Assembly: GCA_008973525.1 (NCBI GenBank)
Contig: WACJ01000503.1
Span: forward strand, 1,674,001 to 1,738,000
Direction of reading: 5' to 3'
Source: Stenopsyche tienmushanensis
Taxonomy: Eukaryota > Arthropoda > Insecta > Trichoptera > Stenopsychidae
Length of the DNA: 64,000 nt
Part shown: positions 36,572 through 47,453 of the stretch, piece after piece
Layout of the letters: the number at the start of each line of letters is the position of its first letter
Position numbering within the stretch: position 1 is the stretch's first letter
Position numbers and translations under genes: made by a program
Notes under the pieces: generated by a model
What the model was told of the DNA's origin: nothing
The model's database searches: none
The model's input: the letters and a program-made list of their open reading frames with translations, nothing else

Positions 36572-36965
36572 TATCATCATCATCATAGTGCAGCCACAAA
36601 CAGTCCACTGCAGAACTATAGGCCTCTTCAATATCCATTCCCAGGAAGGGGTTATATCCATCTCGTCTGTATCATACATTCACCTCCTCATTCGCTCGAT
36701 ATTGAAGGTAGCATTACGACCGAGTTTCATTTCGAACGCTCACCCAGCGGGGATCTTGAATGAACGTATTGACGAACGCTTTCGCGATCGTCTCGATAGA
36801 GAATGTGGAGGTTTGTAAAGACTGAGTAGTTTTCTTCGGGAGACAGTGGAAAACTACTCTAGACGATCTTTTTGATTCTACTGAAAAGGGCTTTCTGGAG
36901 TGCAAAGAGTCCAGTCCATCCTTTCCGAACTGGCAAGGTTCATCATGCTCCATGCAGCTGGAACA
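36572..36965 (-). repeat. Dispersed repeat family A, copy 3
   Basis: Begins in + coordinates with an ATC repeat (36573-36585), then 'agtgcagccacaaacagtcc' and 'aactataggcctcttcaat'. It keeps the 'aaaactactctagacgat' block (36850-36868) shared with copy 1. Read on the minus strand, the end 'gaggcctatagttctgcag' followed by GAT repeats resembles an RTE-type 3' end. The high-coordinate part diverges from copy 2 after about 36965. There is no intact ORF. Confidence 0.75.
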
Positions 36966-37124
36966 AATAGGTGAAATTCCGGTATCAAGTAATATTAAAT
37001 AGTCAGGTCTAATCAACAAGATCGAATGGTTCCATAGTCAAGATTGTAGTATGGGAGTAGTTATAACATGCTACATAACAACAATTAGATTCATATGTAG
37101 GATGTTCTTAAAATAAGAATAAAA

Positions 37125-37400
37125 CCATGTGTTGGTATATTGATTAAAAGCCTTTTCACTGTATCAAGTTAATTTGAGAGATCGAAAATGTCAATATTTC
37201 TGATCAATCTTCATTATTCAGGTTTAATCTTCTCTCCTAAATAAAAAAAATATAATCCTGTACAAAGCGTCAGCGTATGTGGAAGGCATATGGAAAATCA
37301 CCACAATAAAAAAACATCCCTAGAAAAATCTCTTGTGGAGATCGCCTATATCCGATAATCTTAAGAAAAACGATTATAAATAAGATCGTTCAAATGTCTC
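37125..37400 (+). mobile_element. tRNA-derived SINE with deleted tRNA body (+)
   Basis: Starts 'ccatgtgttggtatattg' (A-box end of the SINE), then jumps to the tail 'ccttttcactgtatcaag' and 'gatcgaaaatgtcaatattt', skipping the B box. It then contains 'ggaaaatcaccacaataaa' (about 37291), also found at 58.16 kb and, inverted, at 24.55 kb. This shows the SINE body is longer than the tRNA-like head. Confidence 0.6.
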
Positions 37401-38885
37401 CACATTATGAAGTGGTCATTGAATAATGAGATTGTTTGTGTAACTTTATTTTAAAATCTATTTTCGTCGAGATCAGAATTGATTCTAAAAGGATATAATA
37501 AAAAGTACGTAGAGCTGAAACAGGCTAATAGGAAGAAACTTCAAACGATGTGTTTCTTTTCATATCCAAAAACTTTTATACAAAATCCAAGAAATTCATT
37601 TGAATATTTTTTTATTAAAAGCATCAAATGAATATTTAAAAATTGACTTTAAATCTAAAGTCGGTCTTAATTGCGTTTAGTTTATATTTTTTCTAAATTT
37701 TCGTACAATTCTTTGTACTTTCTAAATTATTGTACTGTTCATTCAACTTTCATTCAATGGAAACCAAGTGAGTTTTTTTCCTTATATTTACGCGGCTGCG
37801 TATGTTAAGTTTGCCTATAATTATTGAGTAATGTTATGAATAATGTTTGAGGTCTGCTGAACATCCATCGTGCTGCCGTAAGCCGACGGTTGTCTTTATG
37901 TACGAAGATAATGGACCTTTGGTGAGATGCATACTTTTTATTTCACAACTGGATTGTTTTCTCAAGTCGATTACAAACCGAACATAATGTGTCGATAAGG
38001 TGATATTTTAACGCGTGTAAATGTATTTTGTAGATCACCAAACTTCCTGTTTCGGCCTTCAAGAGGAACGGTCTTCAAGATAAGATATTTTCGGAGTACG
38101 GTAACATAAGATATCTATATCAGACCGAATGTAAACCGTGCTGTGCTGCCATTAATTCTGCGTCGAAGAATCGGAATAACTGTTGTAATTTAAATTAGTT
38201 GCAATACTTTGAATTGGCAATAAAGTTTTGATCTAAATCTACAATCGTTTTGCAATATTTTTCGTACGTTTTTTTTTTTGATGATTTCCCACAGTTAAGA
38301 TCAAACACAAAGGCATTTTAATTATTGTATCATTTAAAATATTGTCTCAGTAGTAACACGTAGCTGTGTGAAAGCAAACAGGTTGATTTTTCCAGTGTAT
38401 AGAAAATGAGCGTTTTCATTATTACGTCCTATTCCGTGCTCGCGTGGCGCGTTCGTTATACGTAATTTAAAGTCTCTTTATGATGAAGCTTCTGCTTTTT
38501 TTTATTCACCTAACTGCAAAGCGTATTAAGAGATTGCCATCTTTACGATGGCATCTTTAAACAATATACGTTTTTAGCATTTTGTGGGAATCTGCGACAA
38601 TTGGCGATTTTTATGCATATCGCAGTATCGTGGGAATATGCGACAGTCTAGCGTGACTTACTTGAATTTTTACAATAATGTGTATTAACAGTTTCATTTT
38701 ATTTTCACTGTATTAACAATTTCATATTGTTTTATTGTATTCACGTTATTGTTTGTGTTAATACTTATCAAAATCAAGTCAAAAACGTTTTAATAGTCAA
38801 TCATTAGATTATGAAGATAAACTCATTCATAATGGGTTACATTTTTAACTTAAATTTTCATACGGTGCTCTTTTCATCATTTTTG
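37401..38885. other. AT-rich stretch, nothing recognised
   Basis: No frame of note. GC rises slightly near 37780-37940 and 38400-38460 but without further features. Confidence 0.5.
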
Positions 38886-38889
38886 CCAC

Positions 38890-39304
38890 TTAAAACCCCT
38901 TGAACACTGTTGTCCCCTCTCAGGGGACATCATAATTCTAGCATATCACTCGGATGTCCCCTCTCGTGAGACATTAAATTTTATTAGTGATTACTGAGAA
39001 TCACCTTATTCCAGCACAACTTTTTGAGAAATGCATGTTTCCCTTGAATGCATATTAGGAAATACTTCAAAGTTTTTCATACTATACGAAATTATAAGAA
39101 ATAATACATTGATTTTTTTTTTGCAAATATATATTTCTTGATGTCTACAAATTCATATAAGTCCAATATTATTATAATACCTTACTTGGTTTCAAAGCTA
39201 TACTATATAATATACGAGGGTTCATAAATGCACGTTTCTACAGCAAAATGGCGCCGAGTAGCTGGTAGGTAATGTCCAAGATGGTTCGGAGTGCAAAGGG
39301 TTAA
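38890..39304. mobile_element. piggyBac-like MITE flanked by TTAA
   Basis: TTAA occurs at both edges (38890-38893 and 39301-39304). The right end reads ttaaccctttgcactcc on the minus strand and the left end ttaaaaccccttgaacact, a diverged match starting with C-rich bases as piggyBac ends do. Near the left end, tgtcccctctcaggggaca (38930-38948) is a palindrome with a 5-nt centre, and a second related word 'tgtcccctctcgtgagaca' follows at about 38954. No transposase is present. Boundaries depend on the inexact end match. Confidence 0.5.
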
Positions 39305-42300
39305 TAAAAAAAACTCTTTACATAATATTTACAATTGATCCTACATATAATTAAATTCATATTTAAACAAAAATTAATCAATTTTTTCAAAGGAATATTT
39401 TGGAAATTAAACAATAAAATCATGTTTTGCAACCATTCAACAATTTCTCAATCCAATTTTTTACATTAAAAAAATGGTTGCTCTTTGAAAATGTGTTTAT
39501 TTCAATATGATTATTATAACTTTCATTTTATTATTAGTGATATAAAAATCCATGCTCTAAAATAAATAACCATTAAATTATCTTAGCTACCTGAAGCGCC
39601 ATCAAACGGGGTGCAAGCTGAGGGGGCTGATCACCCTTGGGAAATTCCACATGACGTTATTGTTTATTTTACTTACACAAGAAAAAAACATTCTGAACTG
39701 TTAGTTATGGACAATTAAACTTAGTTAATTAAAGCTTTTTAATTATCTAAGTTTAATTAATTTTTAATTAAAGCTTTTTTTCCAACTCGACATTAGACCT
39801 AAATGAGATAAATAATTTCTATTAATAATTACAATCTATAATTTTCAACCATATTTTGAAATGCATCTCAATGAATCTATATATTTTTCGATTCGATATT
39901 TGATGCTAATGAAGATTTGCTTAATAAAATGTATACAATAATTGACTTTATTTTGAATAATTTGCATCTTGGACATGTTATCTGTAAATAAAAATCGCTC
40001 TATCTTGAACATCGGATTGATTATTTGTATTGCAATCGCTTGAAAAATCAATGGCTTTCAATTATAGCGTTTTATTAATTCGTTAAGAACAAATCTAATT
40101 ATGATTTACATCCAAATTGAATTGATCGGATGAAACTATTTTCGGCATTGATGACTCTTAAGCTGATTGTTTACACAAATTCAATGTTAATTAAATTCAT
40201 ATTTTTATCCGTTGTCTTTAAATAGTCGTGTTCTGTTTTTTTTCTTTTCTTCTTAAAAATAGCAGTATTTTTGCATTTGATCTTCTCGTTAGTGGGTTAA
40301 AATATGTCTTTTTAAATACGCAAATAATTTGTTCATCAATTAATGAACCAATCGAAGGCATCGACTCCGTGACATCGACTTTATTCAAACATTAAAAATT
40401 GGGTTACTCAAAACATCAATACTTGAGTCTTCGCAGTCAAATTTACGGTTGTTTGAATTCGATGGTAAATAATCGAACACACCTTTTCAATCAAACCTTA
40501 TATTCAATAAGTGATATTTTTTTAGATTAAATTTGTAATTTTTATGTGGTTACTCATGGTGGATCGGCTCATGATATTATCCCGCAAGTAAATTTTGCGT
40601 CACGGATAAGAATCATTTAGTTTCGATCCTTTTCTATAATATTAGATGCTCGTGGATTATCTCCGCATGCACTAAACGCCTTATTGGAATCAGGAGTTAT
40701 TTATGCAAATTAGATGCAAGTGTGCATCGAATGGACTCAGTGACATTCCTGGGAAGATTGATTCTGGGTGACGTGTAATTGGAGACCTATCTCTTCATCT
40801 TAACACTTGTTACCACTTGGGTGGGAACCCTCCGTTGCATATTCAAGTATAATTGAGCAGGGGACACTTCAGAAAATGATTTTCGACGTACTTTTTGCGG
40901 ATGGATCTTGTCTTGTCCATCGGTCTCTGGCGTACCGCAGACATCCAATAAATGTCTTCATTTGTTCCCACAATCATTATTAACTCTCCAATCACGTACT
41001 GAGCAAATTATTGTTATTCTTGCGGCGCACAGCGCCACAGTTTTAGCAAAATATTTGACCCGTTACGCGTCTCACTTATCTGATTAGACTTCATGACCAT
41101 GATTGTCATTCAGATCGTCCATCCATCGTCGAATGAACCAAAATTGGGCTAACACTTTTTATTTTTATGTTCCTAAATATATGTCAATGGAGCAGTGTTG
41201 TATCTACTTTATCTGCTGCACTCAATGTGCTTAATTGCAAATGCAACAAATAAAGTGCACTGAAGAAAATATCCTTTCTGATTCCATATAAATAAAAACA
41301 AGAGTATTTAACCGGATATTCTTATTAAACCCATCCTCATGCATTGTACCGGATCTTGATTATCATAATCCCTTTTGAGAACCTTCGGTTTATAGCATTA
41401 CATTCGCCATCCTGTTAAGTTAATTAGATTTTTCTTGTTGTTTTGTTAAGCTTCCCATGATATTGTTTCTTATTAAATCTAATGTGGTTCACTTCAATGA
41501 TAATGCACTTTTTTAAGTTTTATGAAAATGTTTTAACTAAGAGAAATAAGCTTAATCTTCCTATAATTTTTTCATGTTTGATAAATGTATCACTCAACCC
41601 AGAAACTATCATTTATTTAGCGTTTTTTACGACATAATACCTAATACATAAACTACCCCCTCTAAGTCATATATAATATATTTCCTTTGGAGAATAATTT
41701 TCCAATGTCAATAAATCATTATATATAGTTCTAAATAATTCTAATCAAAATACAGTTCAGATGGTTCTATTCCATAATTACTTATAACGTAAATAATTGC
41801 CATGATTGCATTAAAGCCACTTTCTTGGGTATCACCAATCATGCTCTCGACTGCGAATCTTATGTCCCTTTTGTAAACATTAATGGATTAAACTAAATTT
41901 GTTTTTTTATTGATGATGAAATAATTGTGTTTGAATCGATCATGTCATCAGGTGAACGAGGTCAAGATGATCATGATGAGATGATGACAAAGATTGATCT
42001 TTCGCACTCTCACGCTTTTCAATGCTTGGATACTGATAAGTGGTTTGAAATATTAGTATAATGATGTGATTTTTTTAAGAATAAATATTATACTTAAATA
42101 TTTTAATGCGGTTGACAAATACTAACTAATTTCATCTAAATTTAATCTAAATTATTTAACGATTACTTGTATGCAAATATTGTGGATTTGATTGTCGATG
42201 CTTAAATTATTTAAATTTAAATTAAATCTAAGGCGCAATAAGAAAGACCCAAATGCGTTTATCAATATTAAAATAATAAACATAACTAGGATTGCTTTCC

Positions 42301-42410
42301 AAACTTTAACAATATCTTTGTTAAAATACTGTCGATTACGTGTTGATTGGAAAATACTTTTACAGGTTGATAATTCACATTATATATTAACTATATAATT
42401 AAATACGATA
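39305..42410. other. AT-rich stretch; GC-raised patch at 40570-41160
   Basis: 39713-39779 holds an AT-only inverted repeat (aattaaacttag / ctaagtttaatt) and a 16-bp direct repeat (ttaattaaagcttttt at 39725 and 39764). The patch at 40570-41160 includes atgcaaat-type octamer words (about 40703) and may be a regulatory block. No gene is called. Confidence 0.4.
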
Positions 42411-42414
42411 CATA

Positions 42415-42811
42415 TCCCGAAAGTAAGTGTACTCAATTTTATATTTATATCGTTATGCATTGATGGTCTCTCCCTGTGGACCAAAATGATGCCTTATCGG
42501 TCCCAAATCTCCAGAGGCCATGATATTTTTGCCCGAAATTGTGATTTTGAATTTTCTAGCAGATCACCTAAATTTTATCTCCTTACTTTCAAATCACGCA
42601 AGAAACTCGCGAGCGCTATTGACCCGCTCTGGCGGGATTTCTTATCGACATCTTTCACGCAACTGGACACTACAACGTGAATTTACATACTACCGTATTC
42701 CCGCCATGCTCACTTTGTTAGGAGATCTCCTTCTACTGCTCAGTATAGCCAACCCTTAAAACAAAAAAAACCACAACGCCCGTTATTGTCACAGTACACT
42801 TACTTTCGGGA
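42415..42811. mobile_element. Small DNA transposon with 18-bp TIRs
   Basis: tcccgaaagtaagtgtac at 42415-42432 and its exact reverse complement at 42794-42811 bound a 397-bp segment. The centre (42470-42740) is GC-raised relative to the flanks and open in two + strand frames, but gives no known motif. No clear target duplication is visible, so the superfamily cannot be assigned. Its right end lies only 48 bp from the hAT element that follows. Confidence 0.75.
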
Positions 42812-42859
42812 TTTGCCTCGCAGTACGATGCATCACTGACCGACACTGTAGATTGTAGC

Positions 42860-43795
42860 TAGGGAATCCAATCCCGAGCCAAAATTTCAATCCGGGGATT
42901 TCGGGATTTCATTAGGCAATCCCGGGACCAGTCCCGGGATCCCGGGATTGGGATTTTCAATATTTTAAGAAATTACCTTGATGAATTTGATCAAAAATTA
43001 CGAATAAGTCCATTTGTTCAATATAAAAAATCACTTGAAGGCCAAAGAATTTTATTTATTTAAGAAAAGATAAAAATACTATTAAAAAATAGGTAAATAA
43101 AACACTAAAAAATTCAAATATTATTTTGAAAATATGCCCGAAGTAACATTAACATTAAACATTAGTGTTTCGTCATTTAGTCTGGATCTGATTTAGGAAG
43201 TCAGACAACTCACTGCTGAAAATGCACGCTCAGCCTCCACACTCTTTGGAGGTGTCGTCATCAGATATTTAAATGCTAGTTCGAGTTGATGATCGCGTGA
43301 GCCCTCATTTTCGTATAACACCATCAATGTGACTGATAAAATTCTTTTCTACTGAGACACGGACTAAAAATCGCAAAATTCCCAATTTCCCGACAAATTA
43401 TTTATTTCCGTCGCTGCAGATGAATACTTATATACTATAATACTTTGATGTGATTTGTAATTATATTACGGAGGAACGCAAAAAATCTGAACCCCGTATC
43501 TATTATATTTCATATCGATATTCCCATTATTCGTCGAGGTGTAGTAAATACATCACCGGTAGGGTAAGGTTACTATAACAATTTGAAAAACATACATGTA
43601 CGCTATATATGTATACATAGATTAGACAGCCACTGCTCCTATGCGTCGCCTAAGTTCGCCAATTAGTAATTACGCCACTGTTTCCAAGCGTCTAGATTTC
43701 GTCGGGAATGTCTCGATTTAGTAGCCTTCATCGTTTTCTAATCCCGGGATTCTTAAGTACCTAAAACTGTCCGGATCCCGGGATTGGATTCCCTA
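42860..43795 (-). mobile_element. hAT family B element, copy 2, with TIRs and 8-bp TSD
   Basis: tagggaatccaatcccg (42860-42876) and its exact complement cgggattggattcccta (43779-43795) are the termini. The perfect 8-bp duplication attgtagc lies outside at 42852-42859 and 43796-43803. Near both ends are repeated cccggg words (sub-terminal repeats, probable transposase binding sites). At 936 bp it is internally deleted and carries only the end of a transposase on the minus strand. It is related in inverse orientation to the remnant at 16766-17284. Confidence 0.93.
43143..43285 (-). pseudogene. hAT transposase C-terminal remnant
   Basis: The minus strand reads through LAFKYLMTTPPKSVEAERAF (about 43281-43222) and then SAVSCLTS, a stop (about 43195), then IRSRLNDETLMFNVNV. 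This is the hAT C-terminal dimerisation region, whose hallmark is an AERAFS-type motif followed by R.RL. The stop and the lack of any upstream catalytic part show that it is dead. It fixes the coding strand of this element as minus. Confidence 0.85.
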
Positions 43796-43803
43796 ATTGT
43801 AGC

Positions 43804-44135
43804 CCGCGTCGTCGAAACTTAATCCTTTTAAATTCTGATCTTTCTTGTATTACATACCTGTAACTCTAGAGTACGTTTTTGTAATTTCAAGCAAAAATAG
43901 TAGATTTAGAACAATTATTATGTGGTACAATATCGAAGATCATAATACTCATCTTCTACATTAGAAATATCCACCCATTTATTGTTCTGCGGATCTTCAA
44001 CTGCTGAAACACTGAAAGTACTACAAGATGACTGCCACTTTCCGTTTTTTATACTCTATAAAATATGATTTATAACTAGAACTCTGATTATTACTTGTTC
44101 CTAACATTTTAACACATTTTGAAAGAGATTGCTAA
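43804..44135. other. AT-rich spacer, nothing recognised
   Basis: Between the hAT element and a mariner-like end fragment. No structure was noticed. Confidence 0.5.
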
Positions 44136-44138
44136 ATA

Positions 44139-44213
44139 ACGACCTTAAATGAAGAAAAAATGTTTAAAGTGAAAAAAAATCCTACGAACTTAATAACTGA
44201 TGTGTAAATTAAG
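44139..44213. mobile_element. Mariner-like terminal fragment
   Basis: 'aacgacc', 'atgtttaaag' and 'aaatcctacgaactta' followed by 'gatgtgtaa' match, in the same order and orientation, the right part of the small element at 51558-51667. Only one end is present here. Confidence 0.6.
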
Positions 44214-45500
44214 GCAACCTACAATAGCCAACAAAATTACGATTAAATTTATCATGTTGATATAATCTTTAATTTTAGTGCAAAGGATTATAACCACTTT
44301 TTTAAATGTATAAGCTATGTTTCTGTATTATCAACTATATTGATACCTATACGCTAAACATTAAATAATTATTAATTTTCTTTACATCATCGTAAAAATC
44401 CCATATTTATATATTTATTATTAGGGCTTTCTTGAAGATCTTGCCTAAAATTTTAGAGCCTTTCGTGGTATTTGCATGGCCTTATCGAAAAAAAACAGCT
44501 AACAACCTTTTTAAATTATAAACTTTAGTATTATTCAAATTATTTTGTTTTTCTCATTTTTATCATAAAAAAGCTAATATTGTAAATCAAAGAAGCGTAC
44601 TATTTTTTATATATTTGGCATTTTTTTTTAAATTTTCTTCCGAGTAGTGTTATTATAATGATTGATATTTTCAGCCATTATGAAAGTGATATAAGTCGTA
44701 AATCGTGCATCTAATTGTCAGATATGAATGCTTTTAAGATTAAGCATATCTGTAAATATGCATGCATCGTACTGTGTAGGTTTCTCATACTGTCAGTGCC
44801 ATCTAGTGGTTTCATTTTGAAAACAAATTAATGCAAAATGCAAACTTGTTTTAATATAAAAATTATAAATATCATGCTCTTTAATCGCAAACATTAATAT
44901 ATATATATATAATAAGTAAGATCAAATGACATACCAACCTACATTCATGTGCATATATTCAATATAGCCCTAATATAAAATTTTACTTAAAAGTATGTGT
45001 TAATTAATTATTTATGCAAAAATCGTTGAAATATTATTTTCCCTTTGCCTCGGGCTTGCTCTGGGTTAAATGACTTGTATAATATGCATATTGAATATAT
45101 TTAATTCAAAGATTGATTATTTAATTAAACCAGTTGCTGTTGACGGCCACTGTGTGCTATCTTCTTCAGAGTGGTAGATATTTAAGAATTCTGAGGAAGG
45201 TTTGTTACACTGATTAGGGGGCGTACTCCGGCAAAATATATTGTTCCAATGCTCTCGAAAGAAAGAAAAACTGTATTGTATATAATGTTTATTCATATTC
45301 TTTGATTTTTGTTCGAGCTATAAAGGCAAATGTTAAGTTTCAATACTGTTCAAAAGACTTCGTTCTAATTGCACCATGTATTTTTATCGGTTTTATTTTT
45401 AGAAAATACTTGCTGAAAATATTTGTATGATTCCCATTAAGGAAGACGTTCAGTAGTTAGTGTTTTAATGCTAAAAATATATTTGTCTTATGATTGGTGT
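44214..45500. other. AT-rich stretch, nothing recognised
   Basis: A simple (AT)n run sits at about 44897-44911. A word 'tgccatctagtggt' near 44804, often seen in insect repeats, stands alone. No gene is called. Confidence 0.5.
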
Positions 45501-45542
45501 AAATTTTCTTTTATATCAGGCTTAAACGTAATTTATTTACAG

Positions 45543-45584
45543 GCAACAATCCAACAGGACGTTGCTACAAAGCTGACGCCCATG
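45543..45584 (+). CDS. Candidate 42-nt microexon of a + strand gene
   Basis: An acceptor (cgtaatttatttacag, AG at 45541-45542) and a consensus donor (CCCATG|GTGAGTTT) bound a 42-nt segment with about 50% GC in AT-rich DNA. Two frames are open: ATIQQDVATKLTPM (phase 0), and NNPTGRCYKADAH between split codons. The third has a stop. The length is a multiple of three, so it could be a cassette exon. I do not recognise the peptide. It lies on the same strand as the two ratchet sites, 15.4 kb downstream of the second, and could be the exon to which the stepwise-spliced intron is finally joined. Chance remains possible, as no other exon of a gene is identified. Confidence 0.45.
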
Positions 45585-45589
45585 GTGAG

Positions 45590-47145
45590 TTTAGTTTACC
45601 ACTTATGATGTAGGGAGTGTTTTATTAGTGTACTGATTCGACCACATTTGTGCTTTTGAAACTGTGCCCGTTGTGTCATCACGTCTTTTTTCTTTGTAGT
45701 ATTGAAAAACGTTGTTCGCTTTGCGACATGAGCTTTGGATGCGCGAACAAATTACCCTCGTAACACATGTATTATAGACGGTTACCGATCCTCATCTGTG
45801 GATCTCTTCGTCCCGAGCACCGGCGGCTATCAAAATGTTTTGTTATAAAGATGGGTTCGTAAAAAAGAACAATGATCTTCTATTGTGATGAAGGTCGGAC
45901 GAAATTGTAGACGAGATTCCTGCACGCCCCCAAATTGCGGACAACTCAAACCGTTGGTTGCTACCTTCTGCTTCTCTATTGAGCACACAATGAACAGAAA
46001 TACTTAGCGTCGATTAATTTTGAAAAAATGCTCAAAAGCGTTCAAAATATCGTTGTTTTTAACCTAATTTTTTTGGTGCGACTCGTGCTGAAAGGTGCAA
46101 CCCATTGAGAGCACTAAGAGTGCGAAAATTATCCCTTTTTTTAAGACAATCACGATTCTTCGTGATGTTCCTTAACACACTTCAATTGAGTTTGTAGATC
46201 ATATGTTTTGTTTTTTTTTTTATGAGTACTTTCATTGATGTTCAACATTTTTTATGCATATTTTCGCTTTTGTTCGTTCCAAATGAGAGTTGCTTATGAT
46301 ATGATGATGAAAATTTTATTATTCATCGCTTTTGTGTGAAGTTTTTTTTTCCTTTTGAAATGATACTCAATAAATATTGACATGTTTGCAGAACTAATAG
46401 TAATTTTGGAAATCACACCTATAAGGTAAGATATTGTATTAAACGATTGCAACGAGTAAGTTGTTAAAAATTTAACACCTTTCGAAGATGACATCCATAA
46501 GATTCGTTCAAATTTATATAGTACAATAAGCGTTCAATAATTTATCTATCTAAATAGGAAAGAATAAACAGTATTCTGTTTAATCACTTCGATCGAATAT
46601 AATCTAAGGAAGAATACACATTCTGAGTAGTATCAAGCTCTTTTGATGGCACTTTCACCAAGTCGTTTTCTAGAAAAGTCATGATTTTTGGATCCAATCT
46701 TTGTCTCGTCCAGTTTTTCACGACCTTTTACGTAACTTTTTTTTTATTTTTGTATAAAGGATTTACATATCACAGTAGATAAATTATTGAACGCTTTTTG
46801 TATGTGTTTAATCATAAGTATATACTTTATTATTAATAACAGCATGAGTTTGATTTTTTATTGCATATTTTGTCTAATGATAAGTAAAAATGCATGCCGT
46901 ATACTTTAAATGATTTCTTTTGTAGGTTTATATTTTTCTTACCAGCACACTGAGATATACACAGTAAAAATATTTTCCCACTTGAGTTTAATATTAAGAT
47001 CTTTTAAACGTCTTAAAAGTGTAAGTGATGATCTTTTAAATGTGTATTACTTTAGCAAGATCATCAATAAATCCTATTTTAATACTAAAGATAAAGACAT
47101 ACGTTAAATCATTTCTATGTATTTTCTTCTCTTCAATATTTATTT
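45590..47145. other. Mixed stretch downstream of the microexon
   Basis: 45600-46000 is mildly GC-raised, as is common in conserved intronic sequence flanking regulated exons. 46000-47145 is AT-rich with T runs. No frame or repeat partner was recognised. Confidence 0.4.
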
Positions 47146-47148
47146 ATA

Positions 47149-47453
47149 GGAAAGGATTACAACCATTTTGCCTGTATTATACATTCACTTCCTCGTTCGT
47201 TCGATATTGAAGGTGGAAAAACCTCTGAGTTTTATTTGGAACGCTCACCCAATGGACCCTCTGGATGAACGTATTGAAGGGTTTCGATGGAAAGACTGAG
47301 CAATTTTCCTCGGGACACAATGAAAAACTACTACGACCTTTTTAATTTTACTGGAAAGGGCTATCCTGTTCTGTTCCTAAAGCATCCTGGCTCTGAACCG
47401 GTAAGGTTCTTTACGCTACATATTATTGAATAGCATCAACAATGTAAGAGATA
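47149..47453 (-). repeat. Dispersed repeat family A, copy 4 (internally deleted)
   Basis: Starts within the family ('ggaaaggattacaacc', then 'tatacattcacttcctcg') and ends at the same 'atgtaagagata' edge as copy 2. It also shares 'tttacgctacatattattg'. About 250 bp present in copy 2 are missing, and the ATC tail is gone. It has the same orientation as the other three copies. Confidence 0.75.

Noticed and set aside
36491..37019. Minus-strand ORFs at 36491-36679 and 36714-37019
   Set aside because: They lie within dispersed repeat copy 3. The first reads through the RTE-like tail (TMMMMI from ATC repeats) and other copies break the frame.
41935..41960. Ratchet-like catcag|gtgaac
   Set aside because: No pyrimidine tract before the CAG and a weak donor (GTGAAC).
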